DNA of 64,000 nucleotides, taken from positions 930,001 through 994,000 of the forward strand of contig OZ037918.1 in NCBI GenBank assembly GCA_964035575.1, read 5' to 3'. Below, piece after piece: positions 19,837 to 31,400 of this stretch. The number at the start of each line of letters is the position of its first letter. Within the stretch, counting starts at the first letter, position 1. Made by a program: the position numbers and the translations under genes. The notes beneath the pieces were generated by a model that was not told the DNA's origin, did not search any database, and saw only the letters and a program-made list of their open reading frames with translations. This stretch comes from Rhynchopus sp. YZ270_cl-10 (lineage: Eukaryota > Euglenozoa > Diplonemea > Diplonemida > Diplonemidae).

Positions 19837-22800
19837 ATGACTGATAGTCCAGGGTCTTTGCAGTCAGAGTGTCATAGCCAGGATAACCGAGAGGAGCCGG
19901 AGGATGTGGAGGGGATGGTGCGGGATTTGATCGAAGGGGGAGCTGGGGTGTCGGAGCTGCTGAGAATACCGTTTGTGCTGACGGAGATCCGGATTAATAC
20001 GGAGCTGGCGGCGTATTTGGGGTGTCCTGATATGGTGGACGATTTGATCAAAACGGCGCTGCGAGACTTTTCTGATGAAGATGTGTGCAAAGGCACAGAG
20101 CTCTTCGCCAACGTCTCCTCTATCGAGGAGGTTCCCGAATGGCTCCGCGAGCCTTACTTATGTGCAGAGATTTTAAGCGCCGATTTGCCACGAATCGCAG
20201 AGGTGTTGGTGACAGCTCCTAAGGTGCAAGCATCGTTGTTGTCTTTCGTGGATTCTCCGTACATGAACTCATGGCTTGCGTTGAAGATATCAGATTGTCT
20301 GCGTCGCGCCATTTCGCATTCCCCTGCAAATTTACTGCAATTTGTTGTAAATCTTCAGGAGGAAAGTTTGCGGGAACGGCCGGATTCATCGTTTATTAAG
20401 AGGTTGGTGCGTACTATTGAGTGGTCACCTTACGCGGATTTAGTGTCATGCTTTATAGGAGGCATCCGGGAATGTGAAGCTGCGCAGGCAGAATGGTGGC
20501 TCCAAAACGGCCTCCTCACCCACATGCTTGATATGATTCTCGGAAAAAACGGGGAAAATGAGGTCTGTGGGAATACCATTGAAGCGAGGGTAGCGGGCCT
20601 CCGGTTTCTCACCGCAATTCTCGCAAAGCCGCGGTTCGGGACGCTTACTCCATTTGTCTACGAAGTGGTTTCTCCAGAGGTGACTCGGGTTATCTTGGAA
20701 AGCATATTTTCGAGTCTTGGTACCGAAGATGGAACGGTCTTTTTTAAAGAAGGGATAAAGTATATGATGTGGCTGATGGAGAAACTGCCAGATATTGCGT
20801 CGAAAGCGGTGATCCCGGGGAATGAATTTCGACAGCATGCAGTATCGGCAGCCGCGATGGAGCCAGAGGATGACAGCGATGAGTGCTCTGAAGAGGGCAT
20901 CACTTCGCACAACAACATCCACAGCACCGAAGGCGTGCAGCAACCAATCCCACCGCCAAGCTGTTTGTCCAAAACCATGGAAGATATTCTCGAATCGGGG
21001 AGGAACGGCACTCTCTATGCTACCGATATGGTGAACATTCTGCTAGCACCCCTCCTCGACGCTTTGCCACGATTTGTTGAGTTATTAAGGGAGAGCAAAG
21101 CTCCGGGTCGGGTCGGGTTGACTCGATTAATAACATGCGAATTCATTTGTATTCTGACAGCACCAAGAGACCTCGAGGTGATGAAGGCTGTGGTCGCCTC
21201 CGGGGCGGTGGCTGCGATGTTGGAGCTCTTCAAGGAGTGTCCGCAGAACAGCATTTTGCATGCATTTGTATTGGATCTGTTTCACACAGCGCTGCCCATC
21301 CATCTTGACCCGGAGGGGGTGTGTTCAGAGCTGGTGGGAAGTAGTGGTACTTCGACATCAAGCTCGGGTCCGGCGTGTCCCATGGGTTCGCATGGGGTGT
21401 CCGTCAATCATAATGACCATAGTGCGCAAGAGGTGGAGTGCGTGCCGTGTGGGGCAGCGGACAGTGCCGAGGAGGTGGTCGGGGGTGCAGATGTCGCGGC
21501 AGGAGTGGGGCAGGCGCCGCCGTTTCCGGAGCCCGCGCTCCTGGAGCATTTCCTCGGGGAGTGTGCGTTGCCAAGGTTTTTGCTGGACTGTGCGTATGGT
21601 GACGGGGTGGTGCCCACCCAAGGGGGTGCGGAAGAGGACAGCGTCGTGCGCAAGGCATTTGACGCGAAGGGGTACGCGGGGATGGTCATCAAGCTTGCAA
21701 AGGCAGTGGAGCAGGTGTGTACTAATATTTTTTCCCAACCTTCCTGTATACACGCGTCAGCAACCAATACAGGTAGTGTATTGAAATGATTCTGGGGGGG
21801 GGTAAGGGGTCTAATTTTAATTTCGTCGATTTTGAGAAAATTTTTGGCCAAAAATGGGCCCCACGTATAAGGAACCGGGCTCATATTTCTCAAAATTTAA
21901 GTGGTCAAAAAATTGTCCAATTTTCCGAAATGACCCCACCGCTGCACGGGCGGAGCCCAAAAATGCAAATAAGCCACTTTTCCCAACCTTCCTGTATACA
22001 CGCGTCAGCAACCAATACAGGTAGTGTATTGAAATGATTCTGGGGGGGGGTAAGGGGTCTAATTTTAATTTCGTCGATTTTGAGAAAATTTTTGGCCAAA
22101 AATGGGCCCCACGTATAAGGAACCGGGCTCATATTTCTCAAAATTTAAGTGGTCAAAAAATTGTCCAATTTTCCGAAATGACCCCACCGCTGCACGGGCG
22201 GAGCCCAAAAATGCAAATAAGCCACTTTTTGGTTTCATTGAAATGATGCGGCTGACACTGAGGAATTATGGTTTACGGCGTCCCATTGAGGGGGCCAACC
22301 CTTTTTAATTTTTTCCCAACCTTCCTGTATACACGCGTCAGCAACCAATACAGGTAGTGTATTGAAATGATTCTGGGGGGGGGGTAAGGGGTCTAATTTT
22401 AATTTCGTCGATTTTGAGAAAATTTTTGGCCAAAAATGGGCCCCACGTATAAGGAACCGGGCTCATATTTCTCAAAATTTAAGTGGTCAAAAAATTGTCC
22501 AATTTTCCGAAATGACCCCACCGCTGCACGGGCGGAGCCCAAAAATGCAAATAAGCCACTTTTTGGTTTCATTGAAATGATGCGGCTGACACTGAGGAAT
22601 TATGGTTTACGGCGTCCCATTGAGGGGGCCAACCCTTTTTAATTTTTTGTTTTCTTGAAATGTGTAATTTCATGTTTTCGCGAAAAAAATACGAACTGAT
22701 CCTACAAGGGTTGAAGGAAGGTGTGTGGAAAACAATATTAACAAGAACAACTAATTGCTAAGAAAAATAATGGGGTGAGCTGTGGAAAACTCCGCGCGAT

Positions 22801-24829
22801 TTTCGAAACCACCATAGCATCCGGGCGATTTTCTGGAGGTGCTGATGTGACGATGCCTGGTGCGATCGACGACGTGTTGTCGTCTGTGCATTATGTGTTC
22901 CTTCCGCACTGCTCTGATGACGACGACGATGCGTGGGAGCCTGTGGACGACTACGAGCTGGAACATGCCGAGGCCGCCCGAGCGAATGGTTATCGAGCCT
23001 GCCGAGACTAATAACGCGATCGAGCAGATGGTGCTGGACGAAGAGGACAGCCCCAATGTTTAAAAGTTTCAGATGCAGGCATCCCAGTGGGTCCAGCGTA
23101 CGAAGAGCGTTTTAGCATACCTGCAGAAGAGCAGAATGCTGGCGTGTTGTATATTATATTTTTTTCAGAGTGGAGTTCCACAGCACACCCAGTTTTTTTT
23201 CCGATAGCAATTACTTGTTTTTATTTGATGTTAGGAGGAAAATCAGATGGTTTTTCGGGTACACTGTGAAAGGGTTTTGTACTCCCCCCAAAAAAAGATG
23301 AATTTTTTTTGAGCAGAACTATTCTTTGAGTTTTTTTTTTCTACCCTTTCTGCATCATGCCCCCCCCCTTCTTCTCACTTATCTCCCCTCTTCCTCTCCC
23401 CTCAGGTCAGCCATGACCGATCCGCGGCGTTTGTGATGGACATGCCTGCCTTGGTGACGAACGTCCCTGGGTGGCGTGTCTTTGTGTCGACACTGCTGAG
23501 CGACAAGCTGGACGAGATGATCACAGACTGGCGTCTTGACGTGGACAACGAGCAGGGGGCGTGCAGCAGCTCCAACGACGCTGCGGAGTCAGCACGGCAG
23601 CAGGAGCGGCAGGCGGCCTGGGGCACTGCCACGAACGTCCCCTTCTCCTCCCTAGCACCACGCCCGTTGCAGGGGCAGGGCAATGACATCCAGCCTAAGG
23701 ACAACAGTGCTGATGGCGGCAACACCATCGGTGACAACAGTGAAGACGACGACACCTCCTCACAGCGCTCTGCACGCTACGCCTTCTGCGAGGACTCCTC
23801 CTCGCGTGTCAGCCGTTACCACGCTGCGCGGGAGGCTGAGGTATGGACGTCTTTGGGTTATCAAGCATTTTTTGAGTAATATAAATTAACAACGATTGGA
23901 TGCCCTGAGGCGGCTTTGGGTTTACAATAATTTCATATTTTGCGAAAAATTTCACAAAAATCATCATTTTTGTGGATAAACGAACTTCTAGGATTCCCCT
24001 TCGAATTGGAGGATATGAAATTGAATTTTTCTTCACTCTAAATCCCCCCACCACCCCTATTTAATTATCAAACACACACCCCCCTTCACAGCGTGCCCGA
24101 ACCGAAGGCGTCCCTTCTGAAGGTGTAACACAAGAGGACTTTGCTGCAGCAGGGTTTTCAAACTTTGGATTTGACAACAGCAACAACAACGATGACAACA
24201 ACAACAGCAACGATGCGATGTTCGACTGCAGCGGCGCTGCGATGTTCGGGGACGACATCACACCAGAGGCGAACCACCCCTCCTCCTCCTCCTCCTCTTC
24301 CGCACCTCTCAACGACCCGATGTTCGACTGCAGTGCGAACAACAACATCTTCGGGGACGACATCACACCTGACAACAACAACACCGCCGCTGACCCTATG
24401 TTCACGAATGGTGCGATTTTTGGTGATGATATCACACCTACCGAGGCTTCACAGCATTTTGATACGGCAGTGGTAGCAGCGGGCTTGCTGTCACCTGGTG
24501 AGGAGGGGCCGGTACAGCCGCCCACTTCACCTGCGTTTACTGATATGACGAATGTGATGGGTGGTGGGCCAAACGCGTATGCATCGTACTGTAGTGACAT
24601 AAAAGGATCGCTGCTGAAGGAGATTAAAGAGCTGGCAGGCAGCTTCGACAGCATGGACGGCGGGATGGAAGGGGTGCTCAGTGAAATCTCAGCAGAGCGG
24701 GATGCGGAGCTGGCGGCAATGGAGGTCGGGGAGATGGAGGTACGTGGCGTGGCGCTGAAAGGGGTCCCCGCACCAGAACAGGCGGAACGACAAGAGTATG
24801 TGTTGTGGTGTCTGAAAAGGACAGATTAG
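19837..24829 (+). CDS. SAPS-domain protein (PP6/SIT4 phosphatase regulatory subunit), three exons
   Basis: Exons 19837-21714, 23406-23840 and 24092-24829, all phase 0, give 1016 residues. The N-terminal 600 or so match the SAPS family: a short acidic start, LRIPFVLTEI, LFANVSSIEEVPEWLREPYL, then AEILSADLPRIAEVL and LLSFVDSPYMNSWLALKISD, followed by ARM/HEAT-like helices. GYAGMVIKLAKAVEQ at the exon 1/2 junction continues as VSHDRSAAF...VPGWRVFVSTLL, matching the family's final helices. SAPS proteins bind the SIT4/PP6 catalytic subunit and direct its substrate choice. The C-terminal third is disordered, with Asn and Ser tracts and three (M/I)FGDDITP repeats at about residues 814-885. Intron 1 (1691 bases) contains a triplicated repeat and a decayed coding fragment. 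Confidence 0.85.
21727..22642 (+). repeat. Triplicated tandem repeat inside SAPS intron 1
   Basis: Three head-to-tail units start at about 21727, 21978 and 22309. Each begins with CCCAACCTTCCTGTATACAC. Units 2 and 3 are about 332 bases and nearly identical. Unit 1 is about 252 bases and lacks the last 80 or so, which carry GGTTTACGGCGTCCCATTGA. The short open frames inside are repeat artefacts. Confidence 0.9.
22790..23060 (+). pseudogene. Decayed coding fragment in SAPS intron 1
   Basis: A GC-rich block in an AT-rich intron. One frame reads GAIDDVLSSVHYVF, then Asp/Glu-rich DDAWEPVDDYELEHAEAAR. The sense-like reading then continues in another frame (IEPAETNNAIEQMV, then LDEEDSPN) to a stop. 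It looks like the C-terminal end of a transposase or other gene carried in with the repeats. I do not recognise the family, and its frames do not fit the SAPS gene. Confidence 0.35.
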
Positions 24830-24832
24830 TTA

Positions 24833-24938
24833 CAGTGGGACGCTATATTACGGGTGCGCCTAATTATGGGTAACTCTAATATTTACCCATAATTAAGTTA
24901 CCCGTAATAAAACGCGTCCGTAATATAGCGCCCCACTG
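24833..24938. mobile_element. 106-bp MITE, TA duplication (second copy)
   Basis: Starts a few bases after the SAPS stop codon. Ends CAGTGGGACGCTATATTAC and its near complement, flanked by TA at 24831-24832 and 24939-24940. It is the reverse-orientation partner of 17316-17421. It probably forms part of the SAPS 3' UTR. Confidence 0.85.
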
Positions 24939-25874
24939 TAGTATAATGTTATGTTTAGTTTTACCACTTTTTTTTTTTTTTAAACCACCCCCAAACACAG
25001 GTACGCGTCGTTTCTTTTCTGGAGGTTGCCCCCAAGTGATGGCGACGATGACTAATCTTGCTGCAGATCCTGAAGCGACAGTTTTTTCTTCTTTTCTTTT
25101 TAGGGCTTTGTATTTCAACTCTACTTTTTGTGTGTGTCATACAATCGAACGTGTTTCAAGTTTTTTTTCTTTGGAGATTTTCGAAAAAGACATATTTTGC
25201 AAAAAAGAAAACTTTTACAAAGGGTGGGGAGGGGAGGTGGGGGTGAGGGCCCGGAACGCGCCCTGAACTATTTAATACAAAACTATTGTTTCCACGTTTT
25301 CATCCTCTTCTTTTTTTCCGTTTTGTTTTGTTCTGTTCTGTCCCCTGCCTGCAATTCGAGTCAGGTTTCCCGTGTGAAAACGGGATGATACTCATAGTTA
25401 GGTGCACGAGAAACACATGCGTCTTACAAGCTTTCTTTGATGAAGGTAGTGGTGCTAGGGTGGGGACTCCCTACCTATTTTCACGAATGGGAAATTGGGT
25501 CAAAAAAAAATTGGCATTTTCCCCTCTTTTTCTGTAATACAAACACAATACCCCCCTTACTCTCTCTCTCCCCTTTTTGCCCTCTTTGCTCCCTCTAGCT
25601 AAGCGAGCTTCTTTTGCCCCTTCCTCTACCCCGTGAAACACGTACACGGGTTATCAGGTCGGAAAGAAGCTGCAAAAAAAAAACAAAAAAATCCAACAAA
25701 AAAAAACAGTTCCTAGCTCTCTTTAGTGACATTCGAGCACAGATAACCGACCTTTTTTTTGGTGATGTATACAACAGTAACAAAAACAAAAACAAAATAC
25801 ACTCTCAGGGATTCCTCCTGTTTCCAAGGAAGGGGGAGGCACACACACACACACCCTGGGGGGTTTTTTTTAGA

Positions 25875-25903
25875 AGGTGACTAAGCGAGGTTTAGGGTCA
25901 TCT
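25875..25903 (+). repeat. Module C hairpin, reference copy
   Basis: AGGTGA (25875-25880) pairs with TCATCT (25898-25903) allowing one G-T pair. Inner CTAA (25881-25884) pairs with TTAG (25892-25895). The loop is GCGAGGT. AATAAAC follows. Confidence 0.7.
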
Positions 25904-25987
25904 AATAAACTTTTCATTTATTTTTTTGGGGGCTTTTGGTTCCGGGTTGCGGTGTGAAGTGTCTTTGGTGTTGAGGGAGGGGGGAAA

Positions 25988-26125
25988 CCTAGGTTGTATT
26001 ATACGTGCTCGGCCCCCGACCGAGTACCGTACTATTCGTATAATACGATTACCGTATTATACGGTATTATACAGAATAAAACGGTGCTGCTGGGGACCGA
26101 ATACCGTATAATTTTACAACCTAGG
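25988..26125. mobile_element. 138-bp MITE-like palindromic element
   Basis: CCTAGGTTGTA at the left end and its complement at the right. Inside are inverted copies of CCGTATTATACG and of GACCGAGTACCG/CGGTCCCC-type sequence. It is AT-rich and non-coding. No target duplication is clear. Confidence 0.6.
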
Positions 26126-26864
26126 GGGGGAACAGTGAGTGGAAAAAAAACCCCGTTGTAGCCCTCCAAGCATAGTGTTTACCAAGCATTGGAAAAAAAA
26201 AAAGAGGAAACAGAATCGACAGAAGGGGTGTGCCTGCAAATTGGTTTTTCGTTCGGTATTTTGTTTTTACCACCATTGACACACTAATACAGCGAAAAAA
26301 CACAACAAATTTTGCAGAGCGATAAAACGAAAAAAAAAATGAAATTGCTTTTCCTTTTGTGCGAAATGGGGGTAGGATTGCATTGGGGGGGTTCACCCCC
26401 GGTGCACCACTGTACCAAGGTACCCTATTCACGAGAGGGCTTTTTTTTTTTGTATTTCAAATCAATTTGTTTTCTTCACGTTGCCATATCCTGAAGTCAG
26501 ATTCTATGATATTTTTTTTTGTTGTCACCGCAAAATAACAGCGTTCTTTTTTTTTATCTTATTTTTGTAGTATTTTTTTTTTTTTGTGTTCATTTTAAAA
26601 AGTTATTTTATTTTCACCTAAAATATGAGAGTGCTCCCTCCCCTCCCACACATTTTTTTAACTTTCTACAATCTCCCCTCCCACACCCCACTTTCCTTCC
26701 TTTCCTCCACCTCTCTGAATCCGATAACCCGCAGAGAACCAGAGCCCTGCACCCATTGGTTAGAGAATGGTACATCCTCTCTTTTTGTTTCAAACCCCCC
26801 AGAAAACGACGTCCAAATCAGTACAAAAAACCCCCTTACAGACCAAAAGAAAAACACACAAAAA

Positions 26865-28196
26865 ATGAAACGTATCCTGACGACCCCTGCTTTAGGGAGG
26901 TTTGCTCGTGGATGCTCCGCTTCTTCGAAGAGCAATGCCACCCCTACCCCTACTCCCACCCCCACCCCCACCCCTGAGGCTACCCAAAAAACCCATTTCG
27001 GCAACAAAACTGTTGACGAAGAGGAGAAGGAGGGGATGGTGCGGGATGTCTTTGAGAAGGTGAGCACGAACTACGACGTTATGAACGACGTGATGAGTGC
27101 AGGCCTGCATCGGTGCTGGAAGGACCAGCTGGTGAAGCGGTTGTCCCCTTCCTTGGGAATGGACTTTTTGGATGTAGCGGGCGGCAGCGGGGATGTTACG
27201 TTCCGTATTCTGGACGCTTTGAATGAAAAACAGCTGTCAACACCGCCGTTCACCACCAAAGAAGGGAGCATCACGATTTCAGACATTAACCCGCATATGT
27301 TGGAACAAGGGGAGATCAGGCATCTGCAACGCAAATCATCTACCGACGCAGTCCAGGTAGCGTTCAAAGTAGCAAATGCCGAAGAGCTTCCGTTCGAAGA
27401 TGCCTCCTTCGATGCGTACACAATTGCCTTTGGGATCCGCAACGTGACGCACGTCGACAAGGCGCTTGAGGAGGCGTACCGTGTGCTCCGTCCGGGCGGG
27501 CACCTCCTAGTGCTTGAGTTCTCAGAGGTGGTGGACCCCACCATGCGTGCATTCTACGATGCGTATTCGTTTAATGTCATCCCGGTATGTGAAAAATGTT
27601 TTGGGGGAGGGTGGTGTGAACGTTTTCTTAGGATATGGACGTATTTTGTTTTCTTTGGCACATGAGTATTGTTGCGGACCTCCCTCGTGGTAAACCGGTG
27701 TGTATACTAATGAAGTGCTCTCTGAGGGGGTTCGATAACCCGGCGGGGAAATCAGTGATCTGCGGACCGCCGATGCACGGTGAGGTGTTTGCAGTTCTTC
27801 AACTTCTCTTTTTTCTCTATTTTCGCGTTATTATGGTAATGAGTGTCATGGTAAAAGCCTTCATAAAAAAAAAAACCTCTTTTTTCTAAAAGCAGTGGCA
27901 ACGTTCTGTTTCTCAAACAATTTTTTTCTCTCTTTTCTTTACAGGCAATGGGGCAGGTCGTGTCGGGCGATTGGAACAGCTACCAGTACCTAGTGGAGAG
28001 CATAAGGAAGTTCCCGAAGCAGGAGGCGTTTGCGGACATGGTATTGATGGGGGGGTCTTTTTGTGTTTAACAGTTGTCCATCACTCACTTCGTTTTACAG
28101 ATTCGTGATGCAGGGTTCAAGGGTGTGTCGTACGAGAACCTTACGTTTGGAGTGTGTGCAATTCACTCAGGATGGAAGCTTGCGTCAAAGGCGTGA
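26865..28196 (+). CDS. COQ5: Ubiquinone biosynthesis methyltransferase COQ5 (UbiE family), three exons
   Basis: Exons 26865-27584, 27945-28040 and 28101-28196, all phase 0, give 303 residues. The basic, Ser/Arg-rich start MKRILTTPALGRFARG is a likely mitochondrial targeting peptide. A (PT)n linker follows at about 27-38. The UbiE/COQ5 signature is clear: VRDVFEKVSTNYDVMNDVMS, SAM-binding motif I DVAGGSGD at about 103-110, ISDIN, RNVTH and a PGGHLLVLEFS block. Exon 2 reads AMGQVVSGDWNSYQYLVESI and exon 3 ends with the family's typical YENLTFGVCAIHSGWKL. COQ5 performs the C-methylation of 2-polyprenyl-6-methoxy-benzoquinol in the mitochondrial matrix. Length is normal for the family. Intron 1 carries a SINE-like module D. 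The start agrees with the targeting peptide. Confidence 0.95.
27716..27815 (+). repeat. SINE-like unit (T-arm plus module D) in COQ5 intron 1
   Basis: GGGGTTCGATAACCC resembles a tRNA T-arm with a Pol III B box. It is followed by a module D hairpin in which the middle stem is ACC/GGT instead of GTC/GAC. CTTCAACTTCTC and a T-run follow. A similar T-arm plus module D pair lies at about 34795-34858. Confidence 0.55.
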
Positions 28197-28499
28197 TAAC
28201 AATAGTTGCGTTCCGCGTCCCCTAGCTTGCCCCTTCGTCTCGGTGGGAGGAGGGGAATGTTTTTTTTTTTTTTGCTTGCGTGAGCTCAACGCAAAGGTAT
28301 TTGTGTCTCCCTAACCAGCCCAACAAATGGTTGTCAGGTTTTTTTTTGTGTGAATCACGTCGGGGGTGCCTCGTGATCGAGCCACCCCCGTTCTGCTGAG
28401 CAATGAAAGAAAAATGGAATTATTTTTGTGTTTCTTTAGGGCCTGTTGTAGGGCTATCTGTCACCCTACCCACAACTACCTCAAAGGGACACATGCACC
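28197..28499. other. Spacer between COQ5 and the PTA-repeat gene
   Basis: Short, with no module. A pyrimidine run ending in TTTCTTTAG at 28439 lies 61 bases before the next ATG. Confidence 0.4.
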
Positions 28500-31400
28500 A
28501 TGGGTCGTTTGCAGGTACTAGGTCTCTTGCTATGTGTCGCGAGTGTGTCCCCCACTAGCCCAACACCAGCACCCACAGCATCTCCTACAGCGGCTCCGAC
28601 TGCTGCACCCACAGCGGTGCCCACTGCAGCACCAACAGCATCTCCAACGGCTGCGCCAACAGCGTCGCCAACAGCTACTGCCGCACCACCGACACCAGCA
28701 CCCACAGCGTCCCCAACAGCGGTGCCCACTGCAGCGCCGACAGCGTCACCAACGGCGACAGCAGCACCACCAACACCAGCACCCACAGCGGTGCCAACGG
28801 CAGTCCCCACCGCAGTCCCTACTGCAGCGCCAACAGCGTCGCCAACAGCAACGGCGGTGCCGACTGCGGTGCCTACTAGTGCACCGACAGCATCTCCGAC
28901 AGCAGTTCCCACTGCAGCACCACCAACACCCGCACCGACGGCATCGCCAACTGCGGTTCCAACTAGCGCACCCACAGCGTCGCCAACAGCTACTGCCGCA
29001 CCACCGACACCTGCACCTACAGCGTCTCCGACAGCGACAGCAGCACCGCCGACACCTGCGCCGACAGCGGTACCAACTGCATCGCCAACGGCTGTTCCGA
29101 CTGGCGCACCGACAGCGTCACCCACGGCAACTGTGGCACCACCTACACCTGCACCCACAGCATCCCCTACTGCGGTTCCAACAAATGCACCCACAGCATC
29201 ACCCACGGCAACTGCCGCACCACCTACACCTGCACCCACAGCGTCACCGACAGCAGTTCCCACTGCAGCGCCCACAGCATCGCCAACAGCGACTGCAGCA
29301 CCACCAACACCCGCACCGACGGCATCTCCAACTGCGGTTCCAACGAGTGCACCCACAGCGTCTCCGACTGCAACAGCAGCACCACCGACACCTGCACCCA
29401 CAGCGGTTCCGACTGCATCGCCAACGGCTGCTCCGACGGACGCACCGACAGCATCACCAACAGCGACTGCCGCACCGCCAACAATAGCACCGACAGCGTC
29501 GCCAACAGCTACTGCTGCTCCACCAACACCTGCGCCGACGGCGGCACCAACTGCGGTTCCGACTAGTGCACCGACAGCATCACCCACGGCAACTGCCGCA
29601 CCACCAACACCAGCACCCACAGCATCCCCAACAGCAGTTCCGACCGCTGCACCGACACTTGCTCCCACAGCGTCGCCCACTGCCACAGCTGCACCACCAA
29701 CACCTGCACCAACAGCTTCTCCAACAGCGACTGCCGCACCACCAACACCAGCGCCGACAGCGGTACCAACTGCAGTACCAACAAATGCACCGACAGCTTC
29801 TCCAACAGCTACTGCTGCTCCACCAACACCTGCGCCGACGGCGGTACCAACTGCGGTTCCGACTAGTGCACCGACAGCATCACCCACGGCAACTGCTGCT
29901 CCACCAACACCTGCGCCGACGGCGGTACCGACTCCTGTACCAACGAGTGCACCGACAGCATCACCAACGGCTACTGTGGCACCACCGACACCAGCACCCA
30001 CTGCAGCACCAACAGCAGTTCCGACACTTGCTCCCACAGCGTCGCCCACCGCCACAGCTGCACCACCAACACCTGCACCAACAGCTTCTCCAACAGCGAC
30101 TGCTGCACCACCAACAATAGCACCGACAGCGTCGCCAACAGCTACTGCCGCTCCACCAACACCTGCGCCCACAGCATCCCCCACTGCAGCACCAACAGCA
30201 GCGCCAACAGCGTCGCCAACAGCGACTGCTGCTCCACCAACACCTGCGCCGACTGCTGCACCTACTGCGGTTCCAACAAATGCACCGACAGCATCACCAA
30301 CGGCAACTGCTGCCCCACCGACGCCTGCACCGACTGCAGCACCAACAGCGGTTCCGACACTTGCTCCCACAGCGTCGCCCACTGCCACAGCTGCTCCGCC
30401 CACACCTGCACCCACAGCGTCACCAACAGCATCACCGACAGCAGTGCCAACGGCAGTACCGACACCAGCACCGACATCTTCACCAACAGCAACTGCTGCA
30501 CCGCCCACACCAGCACCCACAGCGTCACCAACTGCAGTGCCCACAAATGCACCGACAGCATCACCCACGGCAACTGCTGCACCACCGACGCCTGCACCCA
30601 CAGCGTCACCCACAGCAGTCCCTACTGCATCGCCCACAGCATCGCCAACAGCGACGGCAGCACCGCCAACACCCGCACCGACAGCATCACCCACGGGTGC
30701 ACCAACGGCTGTTCCTACAAATGCACCTACAGCATCACCCACAGCTACTGTGGCACCACCAACACCTGCACCCACAGCGGTCCCGACTAGCGCACCGACA
30801 CTTGCCCCCACTGCGTCTCCCACTGCCACAGCAGCACCACCGACACCTGCACCAACGGCAACTCCAACTGCGGTACCCACATTGTCGCCAACGTCTTCGC
30901 CCACTGCTACAGCTGCACCGCCAACACCAGCACCCACAGCATCCCCGACTGCGGTTCCAACACCTGCACCGACAGCGTCACCCACAGCAGTTCCCACTGC
31001 AGCGCCCACAGCATCGCCAACACCCGCACCGACAGCATCGCCAACGGCTGTTCCCACTGTTGCACCGACGGCATCACCCACTGCTACTGCCGCACCACCG
31101 ACACCTGCACCCACAGCGTCGCCGACTGCAGTCCCGACGAGTGCACCTACAGCGTCTCCGACAGCGACAGCAGCACCGCCGACACCTGCACCAACAGCGG
31201 TTCCGACTGCATCGCCAACGGCTTCTCCGACGGCGGTACCAACGAGTGCACCAACAGCAGTTCCCACTGCAGCGCCAACAAATGCACCGACAGCGTCGCC
31301 AACGGCAACTGCTGCACCACCAACACCTGCGCCTACTGCAGCACCAACAGGCGTTCCCACTGCTGTCCCAACGGCGTCTCCAACAGCGACTGCAGCACCG

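Larger units (their letters stand above)
24830..26864. other. Gene-free spacer with MITEs and modules
   Basis: No gene is supported. It contains two MITEs (24833-24938, 25988-26125), a partial module A (about 25100-25130), a partial module E (25400-25432), module C (25875-25903) and a long module A (about 26361-26465). A pyrimidine tract ending CCCGCAG at about 26734 lies 130 bases before the COQ5 start. Confidence 0.6.

Noticed and set aside
22775-23011. Candidate extra exon of the SAPS gene
   Set aside because: Exons 1 and 2 join directly in phase 0 with good family continuity. This block has no suitable splice sites in frame and ends in a stop.
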